Shown here in pieces: positions 1-8,307 of a DNA stretch of 64,000 nt. The position numbers were made by a program, and so were the translations under genes. The notes beneath the pieces were generated by a model. It had not been told where the DNA came from. It was given only the letters and a program-made list of their open reading frames with translations, and did no database searches. Location: NCBI RefSeq assembly GCF_028610705.1, contig NZ_JAQQWT010000003.1:171412-235411 (forward strand), written 5' to 3'. This DNA is from Halalkalibacter alkalisediminis (GTDB lineage: Bacteria; Bacillota; Bacilli; Bacillales; Bacillaceae_D). Every line of letters starts with the position of its first letter. Position 1 is the first letter of the stretch.

Positions 1-490
1 CTCCGACACCAACGCTTTTACCAGCTAAATCAGTAATACTTTCAATACCGGAATTTTCAGTTGTCACAACTTGAACAAAATTAGGATATAAAGACGTTAA
101 TCCTCTTAATGTATCGATCGGCTGCTCACCTTCAAATGCACCGCTTCCTTCATAAGCTTGTAAAACAGCATCTGCCATCGTAATCGCAAGTTCTGCTCTG
201 CCTGTATTAATAAGGTTGATATTTTCAACAGATGCACCAGTCGCTTGCACCGAAGAATCAATCCCTAGTTCTTTTTCAATAATATTGGCTACTGCTCCAC
301 CAATTGGATAGTACACACCCGAGGTTCCTCCAGTTGCAACCGTTACAAATAAATCTTCTAGCTCCATGTCACCAGCTTCAGCTTCTGAACCTTCTGTCCC
401 ATCAGAATTTGGACTTGTCGTTTCTTCCCCACCACAAGCCGTTAGAAACACAAGTAATGCTGCAACAAACAATGCGTAAAACTTTTTCAT
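1..490 (-). CDS. TAXI-family TRAP transporter substrate-binding lipoprotein (3' part outside the window)
   Basis: Reading leftward from the ATG at 490, 163 codons are open up to the window edge. The N-terminus is a lipoprotein signal peptide: MKK, a hydrophobic stretch, then LTAC with Cys19, followed by a Gly/Glu/Ser-rich linker. The mature part has the TAXI hallmarks 'TVATGGTSGVYYPIGGAVANII' (split here: TVATGGTSG then VYYPIGG) and 'ATGASVENINLI', so it should capture an organic acid or similar ligand outside the membrane for a TRAP permease that would lie further left. A GAGGGGG ribosome site precedes the ATG. It is divergently unlinked from, but transcribed in the same direction as, the kinase and regulator genes to its right, and it has its own sigma-54 promoter. 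Ligand unknown. Confidence 0.9.
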   Translation of the reverse strand, partial: MKKFYALFVAALLVFLTACGGEETTSPNSDGTEGSEAEAGDMELEDLFVTVATGGTSGVYYPIGGAVANIIEKELGIDSSVQATGASVENINLINTGRAELAITMADAVLQAYEGSGAFEGEQPIDTLRGLTSLYPNFVQVVTTENSGIESITDLAGKSVGVG

Positions 491-532
491 GTTTACTTCC
501 CCCTCATACATTTTTTATCTTCCACTTTCTTT

Positions 533-551
533 AATGCAAGGGTCATGCCAA
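533..551 (-). promoter_or_regulatory. Sigma-54 (-24/-12) promoter of the TAXI gene
   Basis: On the minus strand the sequence reads TTGGCATGACCCTTGCAT. It carries the invariant GG and GC dinucleotides exactly 10 bases apart, matching the sigma-54 consensus TGGCAC-N5-TTGCA almost base for base. It lies about 45 bases before the ATG at 490, and the neighbouring gene encodes a sigma-54-dependent activator. Confidence 0.88.
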
Positions 552-562
552 CTTTAAAACCG

Positions 563-650
563 CAAAAATGTATACGCTACCAAGTAAACGCATACATTTT
601 TGCCGATTCTAAACCGGCAAAATTTGCCGTCCTGCAAAATTTGCCGGTTT
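563..650. promoter_or_regulatory. Palindromic upstream activating sites for the sigma-54 activator
   Basis: Two inverted repeats lie 15-100 bases upstream of the sigma-54 promoter. The outer one (611-627 paired with 634-650) matches at 16 of 17 positions, and each arm contains the odd palindrome GCAAAATTTGC (617-627 and 634-644, centres 17 bases apart). The inner one pairs CAAAAATGTATACG (563-576) with CGCATACATTTTTG (589-602). The 611-650 hairpin directly follows the stop of the regulator gene but has no T tract on either side, so an enhancer role fits better than termination. Binding by the adjacent NtrC-like protein is inference. Confidence 0.7.
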
Positions 651-2003
651 CTATTGTTTATATTGATTTAACTTATCACGTAGCCCTCTTTCACTGATTC
701 CTAACATTAAAGCAGTATTTTTTCGATGACCATTATTCGCTTCAAGTGTAGCTAATATAAATTGTTTTTCCATTTCTTTTAACGGAATCCCTACCGAATC
801 TAAAAGTGTAACTCCTTCTTTACGCTCAACCATTTGAATAGATTGAACTTGTTGTGGAAGGTCCAACACTTCAATAAATCTGTCATCTGCTAGAACCATA
901 GAAGATTCTATGATATTAGATAGTTCTCGAATGTTACCGGGATAATCATAATTTAGTAAAATGCGGTTTGCTTCTTTCGTTAACCCTTGTACATTTTTCA
1001 CCATCTCTACGTTAAACTGTTCGATTAAATGTTGGATTAATAGGGGGATGTCCTCTTTTCTTTCTCTTAGTGGTGGTAAAGGTACTTTAATAACATCTAA
1101 GCGGAAGAATAAATCTTCTCGAAATTCACCTGTCTTGACGGCTTGTTCCAGATTCTTATTCGTTGCTGCAATGACACGGACATCTAGATTAATTTCCTTA
1201 TTAGATCCTAACTTGGTTACCACTTTTTCTTGCAAAACACGTAAAAGCTTAGCTTGCAACGAAAGAGGCATATCTCCAATTTCATCAAGAAAGATGGTTC
1301 CACCATTTGCAAGTTGAAATTTTCCTTCTTTACTTGAAACAGCTCCTGTAAATGCCCCCTTCTCGTAACCAAATAACTCGCTTTCAAGGAGTTGGTCTGG
1401 TATCGCTGCACAATTGACAACTTCAAAATGTGCCTTTTTCCGTTTTCCAGAAAAATGGATCGCCCTCGCAACCAGTTCTTTTCCAGTTCCGCTTTCTCCT
1501 GTAATTAACACATTTGAATCAACTTCTTTTACTTTACTGATCAAGTTAAATACAACAGACATTGCTTCACTTTTACCAATAATTCCTTCAAAACTATATT
1601 TCTTTTCTAGTTCTTGACTTAAAAAATCAACTTGCTGATTTAGATGCTGATAATGAAGCGCTTGTTGGATAATTGAATAGAGCTCATCAATGTTAATGGG
1701 CTTAGTTAAATACGAATATGCTCCTTCTTGTATCGCTTTTACAGAAGTAGAAATCGTTCCATAAGCAGTAATCATCACAACAATTGTCTTCGGACTTACT
1801 TCTTTAATCTTCTTTAAGACTTCTAGACCATCTATTTGACCGATTTTTAAATCAAGCAAACACAAGTCATAGCTATCTTCCTCAATACGTTTTAAGCCTT
1901 CATTTGGTTTTGTTGTAGTGACAACATCGTATTGATCCTCTAATGCAAATTCCAAAGAAGAACAAATTGAAGCTTCATCATCAATTACGATAACTTTTTT
2001 CAT
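651..2003 (-). CDS. NtrC-family sigma-54-dependent response regulator
   Basis: 450 residues with the three NtrC modules in order. The receiver domain (1-120) has the acidic pair DD8-9, phospho-acceptor Asp51 and Lys101. The AAA+ domain has Walker A GESGTGKE (169-176), the sigma-54 contact loop GAFTGA (216-221) and Walker B with GGTIFLDE (234-241). A Fis-type helix-turn-helix lies in the last 30 residues (NTALMLGISERGLRDKL). It should be phosphorylated by the kinase encoded 4 bases upstream and then open sigma-54 promoters, the obvious target being the TAXI gene promoter at 533-551. The GAFTGA loop is intact, so it is a true sigma-54 activator rather than a sigma-70-type relative. Confidence 0.95.
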   Translation of the reverse strand: MKKVIVIDDEASICSSLEFALEDQYDVVTTTKPNEGLKRIEEDSYDLCLLDLKIGQIDGLEVLKKIKEVSPKTIVVMITAYGTISTSVKAIQEGAYSYLTKPINIDELYSIIQQALHYQHLNQQVDFLSQELEKKYSFEGIIGKSEAMSVVFNLISKVKEVDSNVLITGESGTGKELVARAIHFSGKRKKAHFEVVNCAAIPDQLLESELFGYEKGAFTGAVSSKEGKFQLANGGTIFLDEIGDMPLSLQAKLLRVLQEKVVTKLGSNKEINLDVRVIAATNKNLEQAVKTGEFREDLFFRLDVIKVPLPPLRERKEDIPLLIQHLIEQFNVEMVKNVQGLTKEANRILLNYDYPGNIRELSNIIESSMVLADDRFIEVLDLPQQVQSIQMVERKEGVTLLDSVGIPLKEMEKQFILATLEANNGHRKNTALMLGISERGLRDKLNQYKQ

Positions 2004-2007
2004 TCAC

Positions 2008-3987
2008 TCACCCTCCCTCTTCTTTTGAGAATGTTAACGTTATCGTTGTTCCTTTTCCTTTCTTACTTTCGATCACTAACTTCCCACGATTCTCATGGAC
2101 ATATTGATGAGCAATGGCTAAACCAAGACCTGTTCCTTTTTCTTTTGTCGTGTAAAAAGGCTCTAACGCTTTAAGTTGCTCTGCTTCTGTCATACCTGTC
2201 CCTTTATCTGAAATCTGGATGATAATGCTTTTATTCTTAGTGTACGCATTTAAGTTCAAAACAAAATCTTTCGTTTCTTCTTTTAAACTCATCGCATCCA
2301 ATCCATTAATAATGAGATTAATAATGACTTGCTTTAACTGATTGGAATCAGCTTTAATCCAGAGGTTCTCCTCCGTGTCGCATTGTAAAGTGATACCCTT
2401 GTTAAGAGCCGTACGATCAAATAAAATTGAACATTCTTTTAAGATCGAAGACACATCTATCCGTTCTTTCGTTAATTGTTTTGGCTTTGCGTAATCAATT
2501 AATCCTTCAATCAACTGATTCACCCTTTCAATTTCCTGTGGAACATAGGTAGAAATCTCCTTTTGAAACCGTTCATTCATATACTTACGTGGGATTAGTT
2601 CAGCAAACGTTTTAATAGAGGTTAGTGGGTTACGAATTTCATGGGCAATCCCAGCAACCACTCTGCTTAGAGCCTGATTTTTTTCTTGTTCAAAAATTTG
2701 AAGACGCAGTTTCCTTTCTTCTGTAATGTCTTCAAATGTAACAATTAGGCCATTTAATCGTTTTTCAAAATCATATAAAGGATACACATAATAGCGTAGA
2801 TAGTAGGTGCGTTGTTCATCTTTTTCCCATACCGTTTCTTCCCCTAAGAATACATCTTTCGTTTGAAACACTTGGCTAAAACGGTTCTCCAACAGTTTTT
2901 GCAACAACAAAATCTGTTCGTAGTGAAGACCCACAACCTCCGTTTGTTCCCCTGATATTTCTAGAGCCTTCGTGTTAAAAGACGTAACCACACCTTCTTG
3001 ATTTACCGTTGCAATCCCGCGTGGACTACTATTTAATATTTGCTTCTGAAATTCATCATTGTTCTTTGTTTGTTCAATTTTTTCCTGAAGCTTGTTGTTC
3101 ATGTGATTTAAGACGGTGGTTTTCTTTGTTACTTCTCTTTGTAGCTGACGATTCCAGCGCATACCAATTAAAAATAAAATAATAGCTACAAAAAGCAACG
3201 ACCCGATAATTTGAATGACTATCCATAAACGATCCGTTAGTTCATTTTCACTTTCAAACCATTTCTCGTATAGCATACTGTAAGTTCCGTCACTTTTTAT
3301 ATCTCGAATACTCTTATTAACTAGACCTAGTAGGAGATAATTCTCTTTTTGAACTGCCATTGTATAATCGATTGGTAACAGATAGCTTCCGACAATTTTA
3401 TATTGGTCCTGCTGATTTGTTTCCTCCAATATATATTGAGCTGTTAACACATTTCCAACAAACGCATCAGCACGTCCATTAAAGAGCAACTCCATAGCCG
3501 TAACTTGGTTGCTCGCAACATGATACTTAATTCTACGAATATTACGTAAAAACTCATATTCGAGGGTATCACGTTGAAGGGCAGTCACTGCGCTCGTTAA
3601 TTGAGCGAGCCCTTCGATTTCCTTGTTCTCAACATGTACAAGAAGCCCAATAGATGTACTTAAAATAGAGTCCGAAAACTCCATCATTTGAGCATGTTTT
3701 TCATTAAAATAGGCACTTAGCAGAATATCAATCTTCTTATCTTGAAGCTCTGAGATAGCTTCTTTTTGTGGTATTGGACTGTATATAACATCAGCTCCAA
3801 TTCGCCCTGCAATCTCATTCATGATATCAACTGCAAACCCGCTTGGTTCTCCATCCTGATTAAAATGGACAGGAGGAAAATCGGGATCATACCCAACTAC
3901 AAGTTTTTTATTTTCTTCCGCTTGTACGGTTAATCCCCAAAAAGCTAATAACAAACTCATCGCAAAAAATAGAAAGATTTTTTTCAT
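2008..3987 (-). CDS. Sensor histidine kinase with extracellular SBP_bac_3 domain and PAS domain
   Basis: The start is set at 3987 (MKKIFLFF...) because AAGGGG sits just upstream and a signal peptide (to about residue 24, VQA/EE) begins there; an upstream in-frame start lacks these. This gives 659 residues: a type 3 amino-acid-like solute-binding domain (about 25-250, starting LVVGYDPDFPPVHF), one membrane helix (about 252-275), a coiled coil, a PAS domain (about 310-430), a HisKA box with AHEIRNPL and an ATPase domain with N-box, DKGTGM and GTGLGLAIAH. It probably senses an external solute directly and phosphorylates the NtrC-type regulator four bases downstream. The ligand may be the substrate of the TAXI transporter; that is inference. 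Confidence 0.93.
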   Translation of the reverse strand: MKKIFLFFAMSLLLAFWGLTVQAEENKKLVVGYDPDFPPVHFNQDGEPSGFAVDIMNEIAGRIGADVIYSPIPQKEAISELQDKKIDILLSAYFNEKHAQMMEFSDSILSTSIGLLVHVENKEIEGLAQLTSAVTALQRDTLEYEFLRNIRRIKYHVASNQVTAMELLFNGRADAFVGNVLTAQYILEETNQQDQYKIVGSYLLPIDYTMAVQKENYLLLGLVNKSIRDIKSDGTYSMLYEKWFESENELTDRLWIVIQIIGSLLFVAIILFLIGMRWNRQLQREVTKKTTVLNHMNNKLQEKIEQTKNNDEFQKQILNSSPRGIATVNQEGVVTSFNTKALEISGEQTEVVGLHYEQILLLQKLLENRFSQVFQTKDVFLGEETVWEKDEQRTYYLRYYVYPLYDFEKRLNGLIVTFEDITEERKLRLQIFEQEKNQALSRVVAGIAHEIRNPLTSIKTFAELIPRKYMNERFQKEISTYVPQEIERVNQLIEGLIDYAKPKQLTKERIDVSSILKECSILFDRTALNKGITLQCDTEENLWIKADSNQLKQVIINLIINGLDAMSLKEETKDFVLNLNAYTKNKSIIIQISDKGTGMTEAEQLKALEPFYTTKEKGTGLGLAIAHQYVHENRGKLVIESKKGKGTTITLTFSKEEGG

Positions 3988-4116
3988 GCGCAGCCCCTTA
4001 GAAAACGTTATCTTTTTATCTATCGTAGTTGAAATTAGAGTAAAAGCCAAGCCAGGCTTAAAAATCTAAAAAAAGGCCAACTGAATTCTAGCTGACCTAA
4101 CTGACTACTCATTAAA

Positions 4117-6339
4117 TTACTTTACATTTAAAACAACAGTTACTTTAAATAAATCACCATCGACATTAATGTCTAACCGTCCACCATGTAGATCCACGAT
4201 TGATTTAGCAATAGCAAGACCAAGACCTGAACCATCGGTATGACGAGAAGCATCGCCACGTTTAAAGCGCTCAAATAGTTCATCGACCCCATCACCTAAT
4301 TCATACTTGGTAACATTTTTAAAGATAATAACTACTTCATCATTTATGGTTTTGACTGAAATATACACCCTCGTATGTTCCAACGAGTAACGGATAATAT
4401 TTCCAATTAAGTTATCAAACACTCTCCACATTTTTTGACCATCGACATTAGCTAAAAGAGGGGATGATGGTGTCGATATTCGAAACTGTAGAGTCGATTC
4501 GTCGATAGTTTCGTTATACTCGCCAAGTGCTTGGTGGAGTAATTGAATGAGATCGATATCCTCTTTTACTAACTCAATGTTCCCACTCGCCATTTTTGAT
4601 GCTTCAAACAAATCATCAATTAATACTTTTAATCTTTTTGATTTGCGATCAATCACCTGAATATACGCATTTCGATCATCCTCTGAAAGATCCATTGATT
4701 TTAGTAATTCGGTGTACGTAATAATCGACGTTAGAGGTGTCCTCAAATCATGACTAACATTTGTAATTAACTCTGTTTTTAAGCGTTCACTTTTTGCTTG
4801 TTCTTTTTGTGATGTTTTGACTCCATGTTTTAGTGTATTAATGTCACTTGCTAATGTAGCTAACACTGATTTTCCTTTCACTGGCAGGTCAGGGACATAA
4901 CGACCGTTCACGATGTGATTCGTATTCTCGATAATCCGGTTAAAGTAGCCAATTCGCTTAAATAGCATAAATAAAATTGGCAAACCAATGAATAGAAAGA
5001 CAACCCCGTATGGAATAATTAAAACAGGTTCAATAAAAATGATTGAAAAGGCTAATCCAAAGCCAAATACGACTGCTAACAAAAAGATTAGTTTTGTTCC
5101 TAAACGTCGATTTGCAAAGGCTTGTTGAGTAGCACGGTACCCCTTCATCACAATCGCATCATTCCAACCTTTGATAAGTAGATTGGAATCCATGAAAACA
5201 GCTTTCAACAGAACTCCCTGTATAAATGTTAATGTTACAAATATAGTAGTTATAATTGTATGAATAAAAAAATCGCTTATATAACTTATTATACCCGCTA
5301 AAAAATCAGTAGAAATATATATTTGAATCAACAAATGATATGCAACAAACAGCATAATAACAAAAATAAGTAGCCGAAGGTCGATCGGAATACGAGCATA
5401 TACTTCTTTCCAAGATGAGTAGTCAATACTCCTTAAAATAGCTGTTTTCTTAATAATAAAGAAACTTATCAACAGAGCCAATAATCCAGTGAAGCCATAA
5501 ATCGCATATAGGAGTCTTGATTGTTTATAGTTCTCATATTCTGCTAATATTGGGCTTGTTCCTTGTATTGATTGTGGAACAGCCACCTTCCCCTCAAACT
5601 CCCGACTTCTATTTGCTTGTGAAGGTCCAACGATCACCTCATCGTAACCAAAGTAAGCTTCACCGCTTCCTTGTGTTGAAAGATGGCCATATTTACTTGA
5701 TGGGTAACTGCGAATAAAATGTAAATCCTTATGATTAAAAACACTATTGATTTCATCACTCGTTAACGTAACATTTGTAAAAACTTCTCCTGATTCTATG
5801 TCTCTCAAATAATACTGAAAACTAGATTTCATTTTCACTAAATTAGCACGGTTGATTTCTAAATTCTGATAATACTCATCTACTCTTTGTTCCTTTTCGT
5901 TTATAATCTTTTCCCGGATATGTTCATCACTTGAAAAATTATTTGTAATATCCTCTATTTTTTTATCTCTTTCAGCAGTATACGCATCTGCAACAGCTTG
6001 ATTTTCATTTGTTAAGGCATCTTCAATCAGATGATCATACTGCTCTTTAATACTTGAAACCTGTTCAGTTAGATTCCCATACCGATAACGATGTTCGGTA
6101 ACCTCATCCTCTGATACGGTCATCAATGCTTTTACTTCTTCTTTCGGTATATGATTTAATTCATAAATACTCAATTGATCGATAAAATGATTGAACTGGC
6201 TTTCAAACTGATCCGTATGAAAGTAATTTCGTACATAATCCGTCCCATGGGTTAACGCGGATAACACACCGCCTAACCCGAATGTGAATAAAAATAACCA
6301 TGCAGCTATCATTACTTTATTTTTCCATTTTGTATCCAA
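4117..6339 (-). CDS. Multi-membrane-segment sensor histidine kinase
   Basis: 740 residues. One N-terminal membrane helix (about 10-32) is followed by a long, charged extracellular region to about residue 275 with coiled-coil character, then several membrane helices (about 277-460). The cytoplasmic part has a dimerisation/phosphoacceptor box NVSHDLRTPLTSI and an ATPase domain ending in TDGSGLGLAIAKSIVDLHGG. It overlaps the upstream response regulator gene by 23 bases, so the two are translationally coupled. The layout resembles VanS/YvcQ-like kinases that watch the cell surface, but the extracellular domain gives no recognisable ligand. The signal is unknown. Confidence 0.9.
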   Translation of the reverse strand: MDTKWKNKVMIAAWLFLFTFGLGGVLSALTHGTDYVRNYFHTDQFESQFNHFIDQLSIYELNHIPKEEVKALMTVSEDEVTEHRYRYGNLTEQVSSIKEQYDHLIEDALTNENQAVADAYTAERDKKIEDITNNFSSDEHIREKIINEKEQRVDEYYQNLEINRANLVKMKSSFQYYLRDIESGEVFTNVTLTSDEINSVFNHKDLHFIRSYPSSKYGHLSTQGSGEAYFGYDEVIVGPSQANRSREFEGKVAVPQSIQGTSPILAEYENYKQSRLLYAIYGFTGLLALLISFFIIKKTAILRSIDYSSWKEVYARIPIDLRLLIFVIMLFVAYHLLIQIYISTDFLAGIISYISDFFIHTIITTIFVTLTFIQGVLLKAVFMDSNLLIKGWNDAIVMKGYRATQQAFANRRLGTKLIFLLAVVFGFGLAFSIIFIEPVLIIPYGVVFLFIGLPILFMLFKRIGYFNRIIENTNHIVNGRYVPDLPVKGKSVLATLASDINTLKHGVKTSQKEQAKSERLKTELITNVSHDLRTPLTSIITYTELLKSMDLSEDDRNAYIQVIDRKSKRLKVLIDDLFEASKMASGNIELVKEDIDLIQLLHQALGEYNETIDESTLQFRISTPSSPLLANVDGQKMWRVFDNLIGNIIRYSLEHTRVYISVKTINDEVVIIFKNVTKYELGDGVDELFERFKRGDASRHTDGSGLGLAIAKSIVDLHGGRLDINVDGDLFKVTVVLNVK

Positions 6340-7006
6340 CTCCCCATACCACCTTTAAATATCTAGGATTTTTCGGATCGATTTCAATTTTCTCTCGTAT
6401 CTTTCTAATGTGAACAGCCACTGTATTTTCAGCATTATAACAAGGCTCTTTCCAAACACGTTCATAAATTTCATTGATTGAAAACACTCGTCCCGCATTC
6501 ATTATAAGTAACTCAACAATTTTATACTCGATCGGTGTGAGCTTGACCACTTCTCCGTGAGCTTTCACTTCTTTCGCTTCTCGCTCTAGGGTTAAGCCAT
6601 TTAAATCAATTAACTTGTGAATGCCTTCGTATGTTCCTAGCGAGACATACCTTCGCAATTGCGATTTTACTCTTGCAATAAGTTCTAAAGGATTAAACGG
6701 CTTCGTTACATAGTCATCTGCACCGACCTGCAGCCCTAATATCTTATCGGTATCCTCACTTTTCGCACTTAAGATGATTATTGGGATATTTTTTTCTTCA
6801 CGGATTTTAAATGTTGTCGAAATTCCGTCAAGGCGAGGCATCATGACATCTAGCAGAATCAAGTGAATCGTTTGCTCCTGTAATTTCTCTAACGCCTCAA
6901 TCCCGTCCTTTGCTTGGATCACCGTAATCCCTTCATTTTTCAAATAAATCTCAATAGCAGTACGAATTTCTTTCTCATCATCAACAACTAGTACTTGATA
7001 ATTCAT
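6317..7006 (-). CDS. OmpR/VanR-type response regulator
   Basis: 229 residues: receiver domain (1-115) with DD9-10, phospho-acceptor Asp53 (LILLDVMMPRLDG) and the conserved KPF; winged-helix DNA-binding domain (about 130-229) with the typical LTPIEYKIVELL start and RKIREKIE / VWGVGYKME recognition region. AAAGGGGGG lies just before the ATG. It is first in a two-gene operon with the kinase at 4117-6339. Three TTAAGA direct repeats upstream (7064-7103) are a plausible autoregulatory site. Target genes unknown. Confidence 0.94.
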   Translation of the reverse strand: MNYQVLVVDDEKEIRTAIEIYLKNEGITVIQAKDGIEALEKLQEQTIHLILLDVMMPRLDGISTTFKIREEKNIPIIILSAKSEDTDKILGLQVGADDYVTKPFNPLELIARVKSQLRRYVSLGTYEGIHKLIDLNGLTLEREAKEVKAHGEVVKLTPIEYKIVELLIMNAGRVFSINEIYERVWKEPCYNAENTVAVHIRKIREKIEIDPKNPRYLKVVWGVGYKMEK

Positions 7007-7063
7007 CGTAACCCCCCTTTCGTCATTCTAGATCCTTGACTTACCCTTATCATAATGTGTAAA

Positions 7064-7103
7064 TCTTAACATTTACTTAGTTTAAATCTTAAGACTTTCT
7101 TAA
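7064..7103 (-). promoter_or_regulatory. TTAAGA direct repeats upstream of the response regulator gene
   Basis: On the minus strand TTAAGA occurs three times, at 7098-7103, 7087-7092 and 7064-7069. The first two are 11 bases apart and the last is 23 bases further, so all lie close to the same helix face, as OmpR/PhoB-family regulators require. A TATGAT -10-like element follows with no good -35, as expected for an activator-dependent promoter. Binding is inferred. Confidence 0.45.
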
Positions 7104-7154
7104 TATTAATAGTCACCACATCAAACGGTTCTATGGAGTGACAAGGGTACCATA

Positions 7155-7184
7155 AAAAACGGTAGCTTCATTATGCTACCGTCC
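7155..7184 (-). terminator. Intrinsic terminator of the hydrolase gene
   Basis: ACGGTAGC pairs with GCTACCGT across a 7-base loop and is followed on the minus strand by TTTTTT. The TAG stop of the hydrolase reading frame lies inside the stem. Confidence 0.85.
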
Positions 7185-8116
7185 TGTTTTAACATATTTA
7201 CTAAAGAACTCCTGAATTTTGCTTTCATAAACTTCTTTATTCACGACATACGCTTCACCGTGAGTAGCCTCAGGAACTAATAATAATTCTTTTTCACTGT
7301 TTGTCTTCTCATATAATTCATAAACCATATCGGTCGGTACAAACAGATCTTCTTTACCATGAATATATAAAATCGGCACTTCGGCCTTTTTCACTTGTTC
7401 TATAGCTGATGCTTCTTTAAATGAAAAACCTGCTTTCACTTTTGTCAGCAAACTCGTGCTTTGTAGTAAAGGAAAACTTGGCAGGTGATACATTCTCTTT
7501 AATTGATATTTCAATACTTCCTCACAAGATGTATACCCACAATCAGCAACAACCGCCTTTACTTGATCAGGTAAACTTTCGCCACTTGTCATCAAGACAG
7601 TTGCCCCCCCATTGAAACTCCATGTAACATAATACTAGAATCTTCTCCTACTCTTTCAATCACAACATTAATCCATTGCAAATAATCCTTTCGCTCATGC
7701 CAACCAAAACCGATATAGTTGCCATCACTTTTACCGTGACCACGTGCATCTGGTAGGAGCACATGATACCCCAGTTTTTCATAATAAAACCTTGCATATC
7801 TCCCCATATCCTTTGCTTGACCAGAATAGCCATGTGCAATAATGATGGTTTTATTAGTCGGTTTACTCGCTTTAAGAAAGTATCCCTTTAATTTAAGACC
7901 ATCATTGGATGTGATCTCTATTGTCTCAAGCTCCTGCTTGCTTATCCAAGCTTTTGGATCCTCTTCCATTGCCGTCATACTCTCCGCAATAACAGATTTC
8001 TCAAGATCGGGGTTGTCCGATAAGAAATCCTTAGACGTACTTGCAATAGCTACCTGATAGAAATAAAAGCTTGCTCCAGTCAAAAACACAAGAAAAAAAA
8101 CAACTGCGATCATCAT
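7176..8116 (-). pseudogene. Alpha/beta hydrolase (YqkD/FrsA-like lipoprotein-type or membrane-anchored), frameshifted in a G run
   Basis: Two adjoining reading frames make one hydrolase of about 310 residues. The N-terminal part (7592-8116) has a membrane anchor (about 2-24), the oxyanion region IIIAHGYSGQAKDMG, and the nucleophile elbow HGVSMGG with the catalytic Ser. The C-terminal part (7176-7595) supplies the acid region (ILYIHGKEDLFVP) and the catalytic His (ATHGEAYV). They are joined at a run of seven G (minus strand, 7604-7610); eight G would restore SMGGATVLM. All three catalytic residues survive, so the lesion is recent, a sequencing error, or a slippage-controlled switch. Confidence 0.85.
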
Positions 8117-8307
8117 ATTCCATACCCACTTTTTTCATTCATTGAATTCTGCCTAGTAAGTTACGAGAATCCTTATATCAAATTTTCAATCATTCCAAGC
8201 TCAACAGAACTTTATGTGTTAGTAAATAACTCTTAAACTCATTGTAGGACGTGCTAATGAATTGTACAATATTTATATATATTTCTACCAGGAAGGTGGA
8301 CATTCAA

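Noticed and set aside
304-534. Plus-strand open frame
   Set aside because: It is antisense to the start of the TAXI gene, lacks a ribosome site and has a low-complexity Gln/Leu/His composition.
611-650. Intrinsic terminator after the sigma-54 regulator
   Set aside because: Strong stem but no T tract on either strand; better read as regulator sites.
961-1617. Several plus-strand and shifted open frames inside the sigma-54 regulator
   Set aside because: They are shadows of a gene whose frame has all family motifs.
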